From Undaria pinnatifida (taxonomy: Eukaryota > Sar > Phaeophyceae > Laminariales > Alariaceae), in the NCBI GenBank assembly GCA_012845835.1, contig JABAKD010000030.1:9089805-9153804 (forward strand): a DNA stretch of 64,000 nucleotides, in the 5' to 3' direction. The notes below the pieces were generated by a model. It ran no database searches. It saw nothing but the letters and a program-made list of their open reading frames with translations, and was not told the origin of the DNA. Positions 12,996-24,900 of this stretch are shown here, piece by piece; position 1 is the stretch's first letter; every line of letters starts with the position of its first letter. The position numbers were made by a program, and so were the translations under genes.

Positions 12996-15900
12996 AACCA
13001 TCAAGGTGGACCTGCTGGTACCGATCATGAACCGATTGGCAACTTGGACGCGGCCAGTTGTGATGATCCCCGGGAACCACGACCAGGTCACTCTTGGCGG
13101 TGGGGTGCACGCCCTCACCCCCCTACAATTCGCCTTCGCCGATCCAAAGCAGGTAGGTTAGCGCTGCGGACGGATGGAGAGGTTCTTCTTGCACGCATAC
13201 GGAACGAGAGGGAGGGGGGGGTGGGAGGCCAATGCAGCGCTTCTGTTGACCGAAGGGTTTACAGTAGTAACGTGCGGGAGAGACGTCTGTTGGGAGCATA
13301 TGAAGCCTGAGCGAACAGCTTGCCAACAACGTCGTTTTTCTCGCGCCTTTATGTTTTAAGCTTTGTGAGGACTTGTCGACCGTGCTCCCTAACGGAAGAG
13401 ATTGTGGTGCCAATGTGTTCGCGGTGTTGTGCCTACCGATTGGCTTCCGACCGTCTCACTCGAGGCCTAGTTTCGAACACCTGCCCATTTCCTTGTCCCG
13501 CTCGCTGCCGCCCCCACCGGCAGGCACTCGTTCTTTCCGAGCCAACGCTCTTCCTTAACGCTCTGTGGATCCCACATCGGAGGAACAACGAGGCTATGAC
13601 AACCCTTCTCAGCAGCGAGGAGGCTCGGGGCGCGCGGTAAGAATTAATCCGAAAAGGGAGGCGGCCTTCGATGTACGTACACATATCTCGGCAAGTAGTT
13701 CGTTTTGGAATCACATGATTAAACGGCCCTGCTTCGCTCTCATCGCTCCCGCGCGAAACACGTCTGCCTAAACCCTCTTCTCGGAGAACCTTCCCGGCGG
13801 CTTTCTTCGCGTTCCTTGCCTTCGTCGCTTTCTTCGTGTTCTTCGGGACCGCCTCTACACTAATTTCAAGGCAAAATTTCCAGCACTGCTTCAAAATAAA
13901 TATCCCCACACTAACTTCAACACATTTTTTCCACGCTAAAATATTTTCTTCCTTTGTCAAAAAGTCGAAAAAAGTTTTTTAAACGGGTTCAAAATCTCGA
14001 GTCAGAATTGAAAAAAGTCAGCACTGAGCAAGATAGTCGTTCCCACACTAAATTCGGCATAGAAAGTGCCGATAAACAAAATCAAGTACAAAAAGTGTGT
14101 CTGAATACGCAGGTGCTCTCCGGGACCGCCCATACATTAAATTCAAGACAAGATTTCCAGCACTGCCTTCAAGACAACTCATCCACACTAAATTCAAGAT
14201 AAATGTACTCAATCCAATTTCAAGACAGTTTTCTCCACACGAATGAAATCATTTTTTTTCCAAAAAAAAAAAAAAAAAAAAAAATAATCTCCCAAACTCA
14301 AGTCAGAATAAAAAAAGGGTCAAAATTGAGCAAGATAGTCGTTTCCACACTAAATTCAAGATAAAAGTTCCGCTAAACAAAATCAAGTACAAGATTTTTG
14401 TTCGAATACGCACGTGCACGTGTCATATCATGTGACGTCGTTCGTATAACGCGACAACGCTTATGAATCTGGCAGTTAATAATCTCAGGTTCGAGCTTAC
14501 GACGAAATAACGTCATGGCGTCTTTTGTACTGAAAATAGTGTAGATAAACCCTGCCTTACATGAAAAAATCCCGGTCTGACCAGAAATAAGATATTCTTA
14601 CCTGGTGTCGCATTATGTGCACGTTTATTTTGCACATGTTTCTTCTGCTCAAATCGCATTAAAGCACACCCACCCACAGCTCTTAGAGCTACAGCAGTAG
14701 TAGCATGTTGCCGTCGAGTATGAATCACATGGACAGAACAGGACAGCGAGCTCACTCAGCCCTCAAAGCAACAAAACACACGTTGTACGAAGTTGCTGCG
14801 CGGCAGCGCAAGTAGTTCAAGTACGAGTAGTGAGAGTTGGAGAGATCTAGCATCATCATGGTGTTTATGCCGTCGAAGATTTTTTACAGCTCGCTTTTCC
14901 CCCCGATTTTGTTATGTTTCCCTTTTTTTAGACGTACCAGCACGAGGTAAGTTAAGGCTGCAGGTAATACGTACAGCAGTTCACGTTTATGTACGCGTCT
15001 ATCTGCTTCTTCTGCTCAAATCACACAACAAGCAAACCCGGCTCCTAAGCTACATTAGCATGTTTTGTCGTCGACCATCTACTGCAAGCACCGCAGCGCA
15101 ACACAGCAATTAACCGAGTACAATCGAGCAAATCACGTAGTACGTGCCCATCATAGCACAACAATGCGAGCAAAAGCAGACAGAGTTGCCGAAACCCATC
15201 ATGTCGCCGAGGATCTTCTGCAGCTCTCTGTGTTTTCAAAGCAAACGAGTACATCGAAATCTGCGCGGCCAAAAACGTACAAGTATACAACCACAAGCAG
15301 CAGCTATGCATGAATAATAGCTGGTGATGCGCGAAGAAATTGCCTTTAGTTCGAGCTCATTAACCCCTTTAGAGCCCCAAAACCCCTCCCTATACTAATT
15401 CCAAGTAATTTACCCCAAAAAACAGCTTTCCAGCTGTAAAGGACGCTACTATTCTCTCCGCGCCCTTCCTTTTTCGTACGGATGATGTGATTCGTGCGTG
15501 AATGCGACGTCCCGGTTATTGTCCGGGTAATTTGCCTGAACCGTTGAGCTCTTGGCATTTGTAATTCGTAAGTTGACCAAATCATGGCCCTCTGTCCGCT
15601 CCACATTTTGTTCTATTTGAGCTAGCTCAGCGGGCGGATGGCGCCCTTGGAGTGAAGCGTATTTTGCACGTATCATATCATATGTATACGTATACTTGTC
15701 ATTTTTTTTTCGTTGGGACACATCTCTTCGTGCTCGCACCTTTATCCGAAACGTTTGGGGGTGGTGGGCACAATCCGACCGTTAGGGTTGTGTTGCCGGA
15801 GGTTGGGCGCGATCCGTGCAGTGTGTCGCGCGTGGCAAGCCTTTTAAACTTTTTTGGCCTTGGGCATGGATGCATGAATAAGGCTAATCGTCGGGTTTCC

Positions 15901-18900
15901 GCAACATCCCCGGGGGTGGTGTTTCCGTATCCCCCCGGGGATTGGGTTTCCGAATCCCCCCGGGGATTGGGTTTCCGAATCCCCCCGGGGATTGGGTTTA
16001 CGCTTCCCTTTGATGCAAACCCAAAAAATATGTGCATATTATGCGCGCGTACCAGACCCAGAGGTGAACATTCGGCCTGTTTTTTGCCCTTTCATGAACA
16101 CAGCCATGGGCACAGCCAACACGCAGAAAGCACAGCGTTGAAACACTGCCGCCCGGCAGCACCAGCAGGCAACTCCGTGCGTGTGTGGCACATCCATCTG
16201 CACCGTTCTGCTGCGGCTACTTGATTTTTTCGGGGCCTGCTTCGTATCTGTAATCGATCACCTGTATTTTGCTGCTGCTGTGTGGGCGGCATCGCTGTTC
16301 TGGACGAAAGTATTAGGACTGTTTGGATTTAAGACTTTTGCATCAATGGTTCTTTATATTTCCGATCATCAATTTGTGCTTGCTTCCCCCACGCGACCAT
16401 GAGTAGACAAGAGCAGTGAAAATGCAGATAACACAGAAAAGGCTACAACCGTGCCCAACAGCACAAGCATCAGCAGGCAACATCATCTTCATGCGCGTGT
16501 GGCATACCCATATGTGGTGTGCTGCTGCTGTGGCTATGTGTTACATACAGCAGTAGAGCAGTATACGTATAGCAGCAAACCGATGCGTTGGTTCGTACTT
16601 GAACTTCGCTCGGCAAAGCAAATTCGTCTCGTCGAGGGGACAATTCCGAATCGCACGACGATCGAAACAATCCAGCGTGATTTGTTTTTACTCTAAAAAG
16701 CAAACAGCAGTGGATACAGGCGCTGATGCTCCATGAGAAAGGGCTTCTCTGTCTCCAGGGCACAAAAACCTGACACCTTGGACCCTACTTCATCCCCGAG
16801 CTTGAAAAGCTCCAAACCTGCCAGCCAGAACACTGCCTGCATGCGTGCGTGCAAATGTGCTATCCTGATGGCACANNNNNNNNNNNNNNNNNNNNNNNNN
16901 NNNNNNNNNNNNNNNNNNNNNNNNNNNNNNNNNNNNNNNNNNNNNNNNNNNNNNNNNNNNNNNNNNNNNNNNNNNNNNNNNNNNNNNNNNNNNNNNNNNN
17001 NNNNNNNNNNNNNNNNNNNNNNNNNNNNNNNNNNNNNNNNNNNNNNNNNNNNNNNNNNNNNNNNNNNNNNNNNNNNNNNNNNNNNNNNNNNNNNNNNNNN
17101 NNNNNNNNNNNNNNNNNNNNNNNNNNNNNNNNNNNNNNNNNNNNNNNNNNNNNNNNNNNNNNNNNNNNNNNNNNNNNNNNNNNNNNNNNNNNNNNNNNNN
17201 NNNNNNNNNNNNNNNNNNNNNNNNNNNNNNNNNNNNNNNNNNNNNNNNNNNNNNNNNNNNNNNNNNNNNNNNNNNNNNNNNNNNNNNNNNNNNNNNNNNN
17301 NNNNNNNNNNNNNNNNNNNNNNNNNNNNNNNNNNNNNNNNNNNNNNNNNNNNNNNNNNNNNNNNNNNNNNNNNNNCCCCCTCCCTCCTCCCTCCCTCCCT
17401 CCCCCTCCCTCCCCCTCCCTCCCTCCCTCCCTCCCTCCCTCCCTCCCTCCCCCTCCCCTCCCTTCCCTGCCCTCCCTCCCCCTCCCTCACCTCCCGCCCC
17501 CTCCCTCCCTCCCTCCCCTCCCTCCCTTCCCCCCTCCTCCCCTCCCTCCCTCCCCACCTGCCCCCCCTCCGCCACCTCCCCCTTTCCTCCACCCTTCCCT
17601 CCCCTCCCCCCATCCCCCCCCCTTCCCCCCATCCCTCCCTCCCCCCCTCCTCCCCCTCCCCCCTCACTCACTCACTCCTTCTCTCTCTTCTTTTTTTATT
17701 GGTTGTGTTTACGTGGGAACAACATCAGGCGTGCGTGGCAGGGGGCAATGGTAGAGGGAGATGAGGGACGTTTTTTCTTTGCGGGTGGTGGGGGGGAATG
17801 ACCGGACGCCTCGAGGCACGCTATGATACCGTTGTACGTTGGTTACGTGTTTACGCAACATTACATGCCGTTTTGCTAGCGTCCACTATGTGTGTAAGCG
17901 ACGCCCCGTCGTCGATTTTTTCTGCCTATACGAGGGTCTTCAACGCTGGCTAAATGCAACGAAGCAGGCTGCGTATGTCTTGAATGATCGAGGTAGGCGA
18001 TCGGAGGAAATCTTCCTAAGGCGTTTTTTTATTTTGTGGCCGGGGGGCAAGCGGGGGGGTAGGGCGGAGTGCTTCGGTTGTACGGCCCTTCCCAAGTGGC
18101 ATGGTGGGAAGTCATGTCTCTGAACCCTCACGATTGCAGCGTTACAGCGGGGCCGGTTGGAGGGGGTCTAGATTGTTGCTGTTGGGCCCAACTCGCCTCG
18201 CCTAACCTTGGCCATGGGATGGTTCATACGGTCAACGGTACGATTTTTCTCCGAAGTCTGTTTTTGAGTGAGGTAAATAGAAAAATTAAGCGAGGAGCTG
18301 TCTGAAAAATTAAGGTGCACCAGTCTTCACGGCAGACCGTGAGTAATTTCCGTGTTTTTTTGTGTTATGGGGTGGTGGGGATTTAGGACAGCTGCGGGCA
18401 TTGTCGTGGGGTACGTCTCACTGACAACTACAAATTCCGCACAAAAAAGGAGGCATGGTTGTAGTCGTATTTTGCACCAATCACAATTTCCAACATGAAA
18501 CATGGCCAATCAGAAAATTGCGGGCATGAAATGTCTTTTCTCCGTCGTAGCTGCATCTGCCTGTGTAGGTACACACACGGGTCGCGCTAAAAGAGCATGT
18601 GTCCCGAGCTTAGCCCTCCATGTCTCGTCGGTCCTTGCTTCTTTTTCGCAAGACTTGCGTAGCGGAGTCCGGGCAATTGAAGTCGCTCGTCGTGCTGGGC
18701 TCTGAAGCGTGGGAGGAGAAGGCGACCATTCCACTAAACGTTGGAAGGCGTTTTTTCAGGGTGAAAGGAGAGGATCAGCCCCTTCCCGATGTTGGCGAGG
18801 TGCGGGCGGTGCGGTGGGTCCCTTGTTGCATTTCGGCCGACCTGTGGACGACGAATCGAGCGTTTCATTGTCGCTATCATAACACTTCGCGTCACTTGCC

Positions 18901-21900
18901 ATATATATATTTTTCTTTTTCGCGATGTTAGGCGCGAGGTGTAACGGTTTGCCCCACGACCCGTCGATTACCTTGGCTCCCATGGGCACCTTGCTTGTTC
19001 CCGTGGACTAATCCAGTCGTTGGGCACAATGTCACGACGTTTGGTGAACCAGGGCCAGGCGTTGACCGTGTGACGTGTATCGCTCTGCAGCAGCTAGGTA
19101 GACCTCCCCTCTCCTCTCGGCCACCTCTACCTCTGATTCTACCATTCCGCCCTCCGCCCTCTCCCCCCCCCTTCCACTTGCGTGTGTCGTCCCCTCCTCG
19201 CGGCGCGCTGCAATCGTAACGTCTGCAGGTATCTCCAGGCGATCGTGTGGTGTGGACGGTAGGGGATGCGGGTTCGGAGGACGTGAGGCGTCGCGTGGAG
19301 GCCCTCCAAAAGGTGCGTTGTCGCCGGCCGGCAGCTTGCCGGGCAATGCACGCGGTTTGCCATGTTTTGTAGCGAGTAGCGAGTAGCGTGCGGCGACCGC
19401 CGCGATAACATTGACTTTGTAGCAAGAGGTCGACCGCGTGCACAGATGGCGTCGACCCACTTTCCCTCTCTCTCCCTCTTTCTCTGCCTGGACACGACTC
19501 TTCGAACGCTTTGTCCGAATGGAAGCGATCCTACCAAGCATGTAAGCGTGCATGCACGCGTTCTCGTCATGTTTTGGATGTATTTTTCGTTTTCACAAAA
19601 GTGCCATCTCGCAGTGCCTCGATGCCTCGTGTGCTTGAAACCACCCGAGGCGCCCCGAAGGCTGCTCCGCGAATTCTCCCTCTCCAAGGCCCTCACGCTA
19701 CTTGTTTTGTTTTGTGCTTGCTGAAACAACGCTGAACCTTTTCCGTCGTCCTCCGCCGTTTGCTGCTGCTGCTTGCTGGCCTGCTGCGGACGCCCCTGGC
19801 CGAACGTTTCTTCCCCGGCGATTGCCCAGGAAATGATCGAGGTAGAGGTTCGCGAGACGCCCAAACGTTCCCCGATCCCAACGCCGGGACTTTTAGGGCG
19901 TGGTCTTGGCGCGGGAGGAGCCGTCAACGGCAACGAAACGGTGTCTTCCTCAACCGTTGGCGGCATGGAAGGTGCAGCAGCGGGTGCGACTGATGGCTGG
20001 ATTCCTGATTCGACGAATTTGTCGCCGGATGCACTGTTTCGCGCGTACCTGAAGAGGGAGAGGGAGGGCGGTCGGAATGTCTCGGAGAAGGTGGGTGCTG
20101 CTGTGCGCTTCGGACGGTCGGGCGGCCCTGCCGTCAGTCGGTAATTTTTGTTTTCGGTGTTTCTTGGGTCGGTTGATTGATCAGTCGGTCGGTCGTTCGG
20201 TCGGTCGTTCGGTCGATCGGGCGGGCGGGCGGGCGGGGGATCGGGAGGTCGGGCGGGCAGGCAAATCGTCGGTCGATCAGGTGCTCCCTCGGTAGGTGTG
20301 CAGGCGGAGCTTTGTGAGTGACGTGGCCTGCCCCTTGTCCCTCGAGATGTCGCTCGGAAGATCCCTTTCGCCTTGTTGTCCGCTCCTTGATAAGTACTCA
20401 TGAATATTCGGGGAAATTTCCGTCTGTAATGCGCGTCTCCTCGCTGTTTCTTGTTTTTTCTCCCTTGCCACACAAGTCGCGCATCGAGAGCCTAGTCTTT
20501 CCCCCTCGCTGGACATCGCTCGGCAACAGCGCTAATTCTGCTTGTAATAATAAAAAAAACAGAAAAGGGTCCGTAGTGATGGCTACCTTACCGATGCATG
20601 CGATGCCGTCTCGCCGGTGTCCCGCAAGGTATCATCGCGGCCCGAGCGACCACCACAAGCTTTGCGTCCTTGGTTATATGAAGGAACCTATGTACCGATA
20701 GAAAGTTTCAACATCCCCAACATTGTCGCTGTAAGGCTGCTGTACTTGTCCAATTCTTGTGGTTGGCGTGTCGACTGGCGAGGAGTGTTGATGGACGCGC
20801 TCAGGGATCCTCTTTTTCTCCCCCTGTTGAACAGGTGGAACGGCTTGGGTTTACCCTGATCGAGGACCTAGAGCCCAAGACGGCATCGAAGGTATGGACG
20901 CGCGCTAAGAGGCCTGTCAGACCTTGCGCTCGGCGCTGGCAAACGGGGGTGTTTGTCCGAAGCTGAATTTGACTGTAGAACACGTTCTATGGACAGGATG
21001 CCGTGTCCCGCATACCCTGCGTGATGCCACCCCTTTACCCACGCTTTTGCGGTTTCCCGCCTCCGGGTTCAATGTGTTCATAGCGGTTAGCCCTTGGTTG
21101 GTGCCCCGAGACTGCGCACCACTTCGGCGCGCGTTCGTACCTCTATAGTTTTCTTCTTACCTTGATTGTTAGCGTGATGGGTGGTCATGGTCCTCGCGGG
21201 GCATGGGGTGGATGGCGAAAAGTGGGGCTGTTACGACGGGCGAGCTTGCTGCCATCTTGCCTGCCATAACTGCATCACGTCTCGTGACGCACGTATGTAC
21301 GTACAGCTCACGGGCTAACCGGGTGTACACAGAGATTGTGGCTACCATAACACTACCCGGGACTGTCTAATGGTCCACGTCGGCACCAGCACCGAGACAA
21401 AACACTGCAACGTGCTGTTGGGTTTGGGTTTGGCACACCAACCAATCACATTTTTTCGTCCAGGGCTACATTGCGCCGTCACGCTACAAGGAGCTCACGG
21501 GAGAGCGTTTTCGGTCAATGCCCCACCCCCCCAACAAAAACACAACAGGCTAAATAAGAAGGGTAACAAGGAGGGTATAAGATATGCAGTTTTTTTATGC
21601 ACTACACGAAAAAAACGTGTTGAGGGCCCGAATGCTGGGGGTGTCTTTATTAGGAGTAAAAACGATTTTCCGTCTCGAAAGGGATGCGTGGTCTATTGTC
21701 AACTTAATTTAGGACAAACAAGTACCCTCCTGGTGGGTTGACGAGGTGGTGGCTGCAGACCTGCAGGCATTTTACGCGGCGGCGTTGTGTCCCCCCACCC
21801 CCTTAGTCAGTGTCGGGACCTGAACCTACCAGAAAGAAGACATACTTCGAAGTATTTTTTTTTTTTTTTTTTTTTTGCACACTTTTACTTTCCAGCTTCT

Positions 21901-24900
21901 GGACAAGCCGTGGTCACAGTTGTCATCCCTTCTCCTCCCCGGTTCTTGCCTTCAATTTTTATCGCGCATAGGGTTCTGTAATCCCACTGCTCGTCGATTG
22001 TTCATCGAGTGTTGCTAACTCACGCTCTCGCGCTTTCCGCAAGTCAATTTGTCCACAAGAAAAATCCCAACGAATTTATACGAGTATGCACTCGGCGGGG
22101 CTCGAACTCACGAAACTGACCTATACCAGGCTCGAGGATAACCTGATACGCCACCGGGGCGACCGATCTACAAGTAGTCGGGAGGAGAAGGGCATGGATG
22201 CACCTATGTGCCCGTGTGGGCAACAGTAAAGAGTAGGACTCACGTAGTAGGAGAATTTGAAATATAAAAGGAGGAACAGGATGTGTAAGAGAAGGATATG
22301 AGGAAAATAGACGAATGTGATATGGAAGAGTTTGGTAGACTAGAGAGTGGCGAGAAAACAATCGCTGTCCTAGGAGATGGATGGTGGCCACAGACGGCGA
22401 AACAGGACGGGGATAAGATAAGCAAAATCAAATCCTGTAATATATGGGAAAAGCGTAATGAACGCCCAAACGTTGGAAGGGCCTCTATTAGGAGTAGGAA
22501 CGGTGCTCCGTCTCGAAAGGGATGCGTGGTCAATGGTCAAATGCCTAAGGCCAGCAACAAGTGAGTACGCTTCCCCCCCCCTCAGTCCTATGCCCCCCCT
22601 TCCTGCACGACTTTGCGTTGTTATGAATATTTTCTGCTGTGTATTGCTGTCGCGTGCATCACCGTAAACGCGTCTTGCGCGTGCTTTTCCTCTGAAGGAG
22701 AGTGGCATTAGAGACCGACATACCTCACTGGCGCTGCACAGCATCCAACTCAAGAATTTTGGTCCTTTCCGCGAAGAGGTGAGACCCACAAAATGGAAGG
22801 GAAAAGGAATTGGAAAATGGGAAAGGGAAAGGGGTGTGTGAAGGGTGTGTGTGTGGATGAAAAATTGGAGAGGCTGTCGTGCTCCACGAGAATCGCCTGA
22901 CTGACAACAGAGAAGCTGTCATGCTCTACCATAATCGCCTCGAAAGAGAGGCTCGCGTGCTGCATTAACATACTTTTATAGTTTTGGGGTTGTGTTTATG
23001 TTGTACAACTCACGCCGACGTGGACGCCGGCTCCTCGGGCACATGTGCACCCCATCCAGGTGACCTACCCCCTGGACGGGCGAGGCGTTGTCCTTCTCCG
23101 AGGGAGCAACCTCGACGACTCGGGCGCCGATAGCAACGGCTCGGGGAAGACGACGCTCGCCATGTCCGCGCTGTGGGCGATGGCCGGTGTCGTTGACGCC
23201 AGGTGCGAGACAGAGACCAATTGTTGTTGTTGGTTCGGCAGCAGCGATTCCCTGAGAAGGGGAGGGGGGGGGGGATAGCTGAGAAGATGAGGAATTGAGG
23301 AAAGGGAGGGGGGGGGGGAAAGGGGAGGGGAGCGGAGGGGAGGGGACGCGAGGGGAGGGGGGGGGGGGACGGGACGGGACGGGAGGGGACGGGAGGCAAC
23401 GCGAGAGGAGGGGGGAGGGGGGGGTGGAGGCAGACCGGGAAGGGGTTTAACGACGTGCCTTGTTTGGCGTTATGTGTGTACCTTCCTTTCCGGCGTAAGT
23501 TGTTCTTGATCGAGCGCTACACACGTTCGAAGAAGGTGCGACCGTCTGCAGCAGCGGAGCGATTCTCGATTGCAAATAAAAGTTGCAATTGCGGATTGCT
23601 GTTGCTTCCGTTGTTATGGCTGGAGCCACTCACCCCATCTTCTTCCTGCTCCCTTTGCCGGCCCCGTCTTGCGGTGGCGCGAGCGATCACCTTATGCAAT
23701 CCTACTGTCTTCCCGCGATGCATGATCCCCCTACAAATGCCGTTCACTCTCGGCACAGCACTAAACCAGCTCAAGACACCAACGCGATCGCGAGCTCCAA
23801 ACGTACATCCTATTAACGTTAACACCCACAGTCGAAAGCAAAAAAGAAAACGTTCGCACGCGCGCACGCGTTTCCTTTCCGCCAGGCCTGTGTCCGACGG
23901 TCGCGTTGCCGATGTTGTGCACGAAGGGACCCGCGCACTGCCGCTCTCCTCCTCCTCCTCTTCCTCCTTGTCATCGTCATCCTCGGGGCCGACCGGTTCT
24001 GAAAAGGGGGGGGAGAAATCGGGCACGAGCGGAGCGCGGCGGTCTGCGGTCGCGGAAGCAACGCTAACCGGCACCCTTAACGGGAAGCCGCTGTGGCTGA
24101 AGCGGCGCAAGGGCTCGAGGGTCAACCAGCTCTTTCTCAAGCACGACGGAAAGGACCTGACGCGCCAGATTGCGAAGTGAGCACGGTTTAGGCTGGAGTG
24201 GAGGGTGGGAAGGGATGGAAAATGGCGGGAACTAAGGGAGACCAGGCGTAGTCATAGCATGCATGGCTGTAGTCCTCAGAATCATAGGGGAGGGGGAGGG
24301 GGGGGTGTACTCTTATCATGCATGGCCGTAGTCCGTACAACTATCGTGGAGAGGGAGGGTGTACTCATTGTCATGCATGGCGGCAGTCTTTAGACTATAG
24401 CCCCTGATATCCCTACAAAGTCGGAACGGAGCACGTCGGGTTTTCGCCGACCAGACAGGGGGCGACGTTGGTTGTTCGGATGTTGTGAACTGCGTGGTTT
24501 GCCCGCGACAGCGGTTAGCGTGCACCACGAAATTGCCTCCGTACATCTGCAGCGTGTGCTTGAGATTTATGTAGTGTTTGGGTGTGGGCATAGAAGAGTG
24601 GCCCGTTTTCTGCATTCCCCGAAGACCTCCGTGCAGGCAGTCTGATCGCGCGAAAAACCCAGGGGCAACGAACCGTTTTCTCTTTGCGCGACGGACGATC
24701 GACCACGAGCGCACCGCAGGGAGGGTGGGCCACGAGGTAAATCCGTCTTCGGGGTTCCGGCTTGCCTACCCCCCATTTCTCCCGGTTGCGATCCGTGATA
24801 GGTTGCGATTGTGCAAGGCAGGATCTATTGTATGTTGTAAGGCCAAACAACATGCTTAGGCGCAGTTGCACGTGCGATATTTCGCCTCGATACTCGCAGC

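Noticed and set aside
16181..16402. Hydrophobic open frame of about 73 codons
   Set aside because: It lies in a repeated intronic segment and has no recognisable family or start context.
16693..17764. Long open frames on both strands around 16.7-17.8 kb
   Set aside because: They run through the 500-N gap and a (CCCTC)n tract; openness is an artefact of N and low complexity.
19139..20473. Minus-strand open frame of 444 codons
   Set aside because: It lies opposite exons 6 and 7 of the fusion gene and a TCGG microsatellite, is rich in Pro/Arg, and matches no family I recognise.
22097..22153. Calling the A/B-box region a functional tRNA gene
   Set aside because: The sequences flanking the boxes do not form an acceptor stem and an A-tail follows, so a SINE is the better reading.
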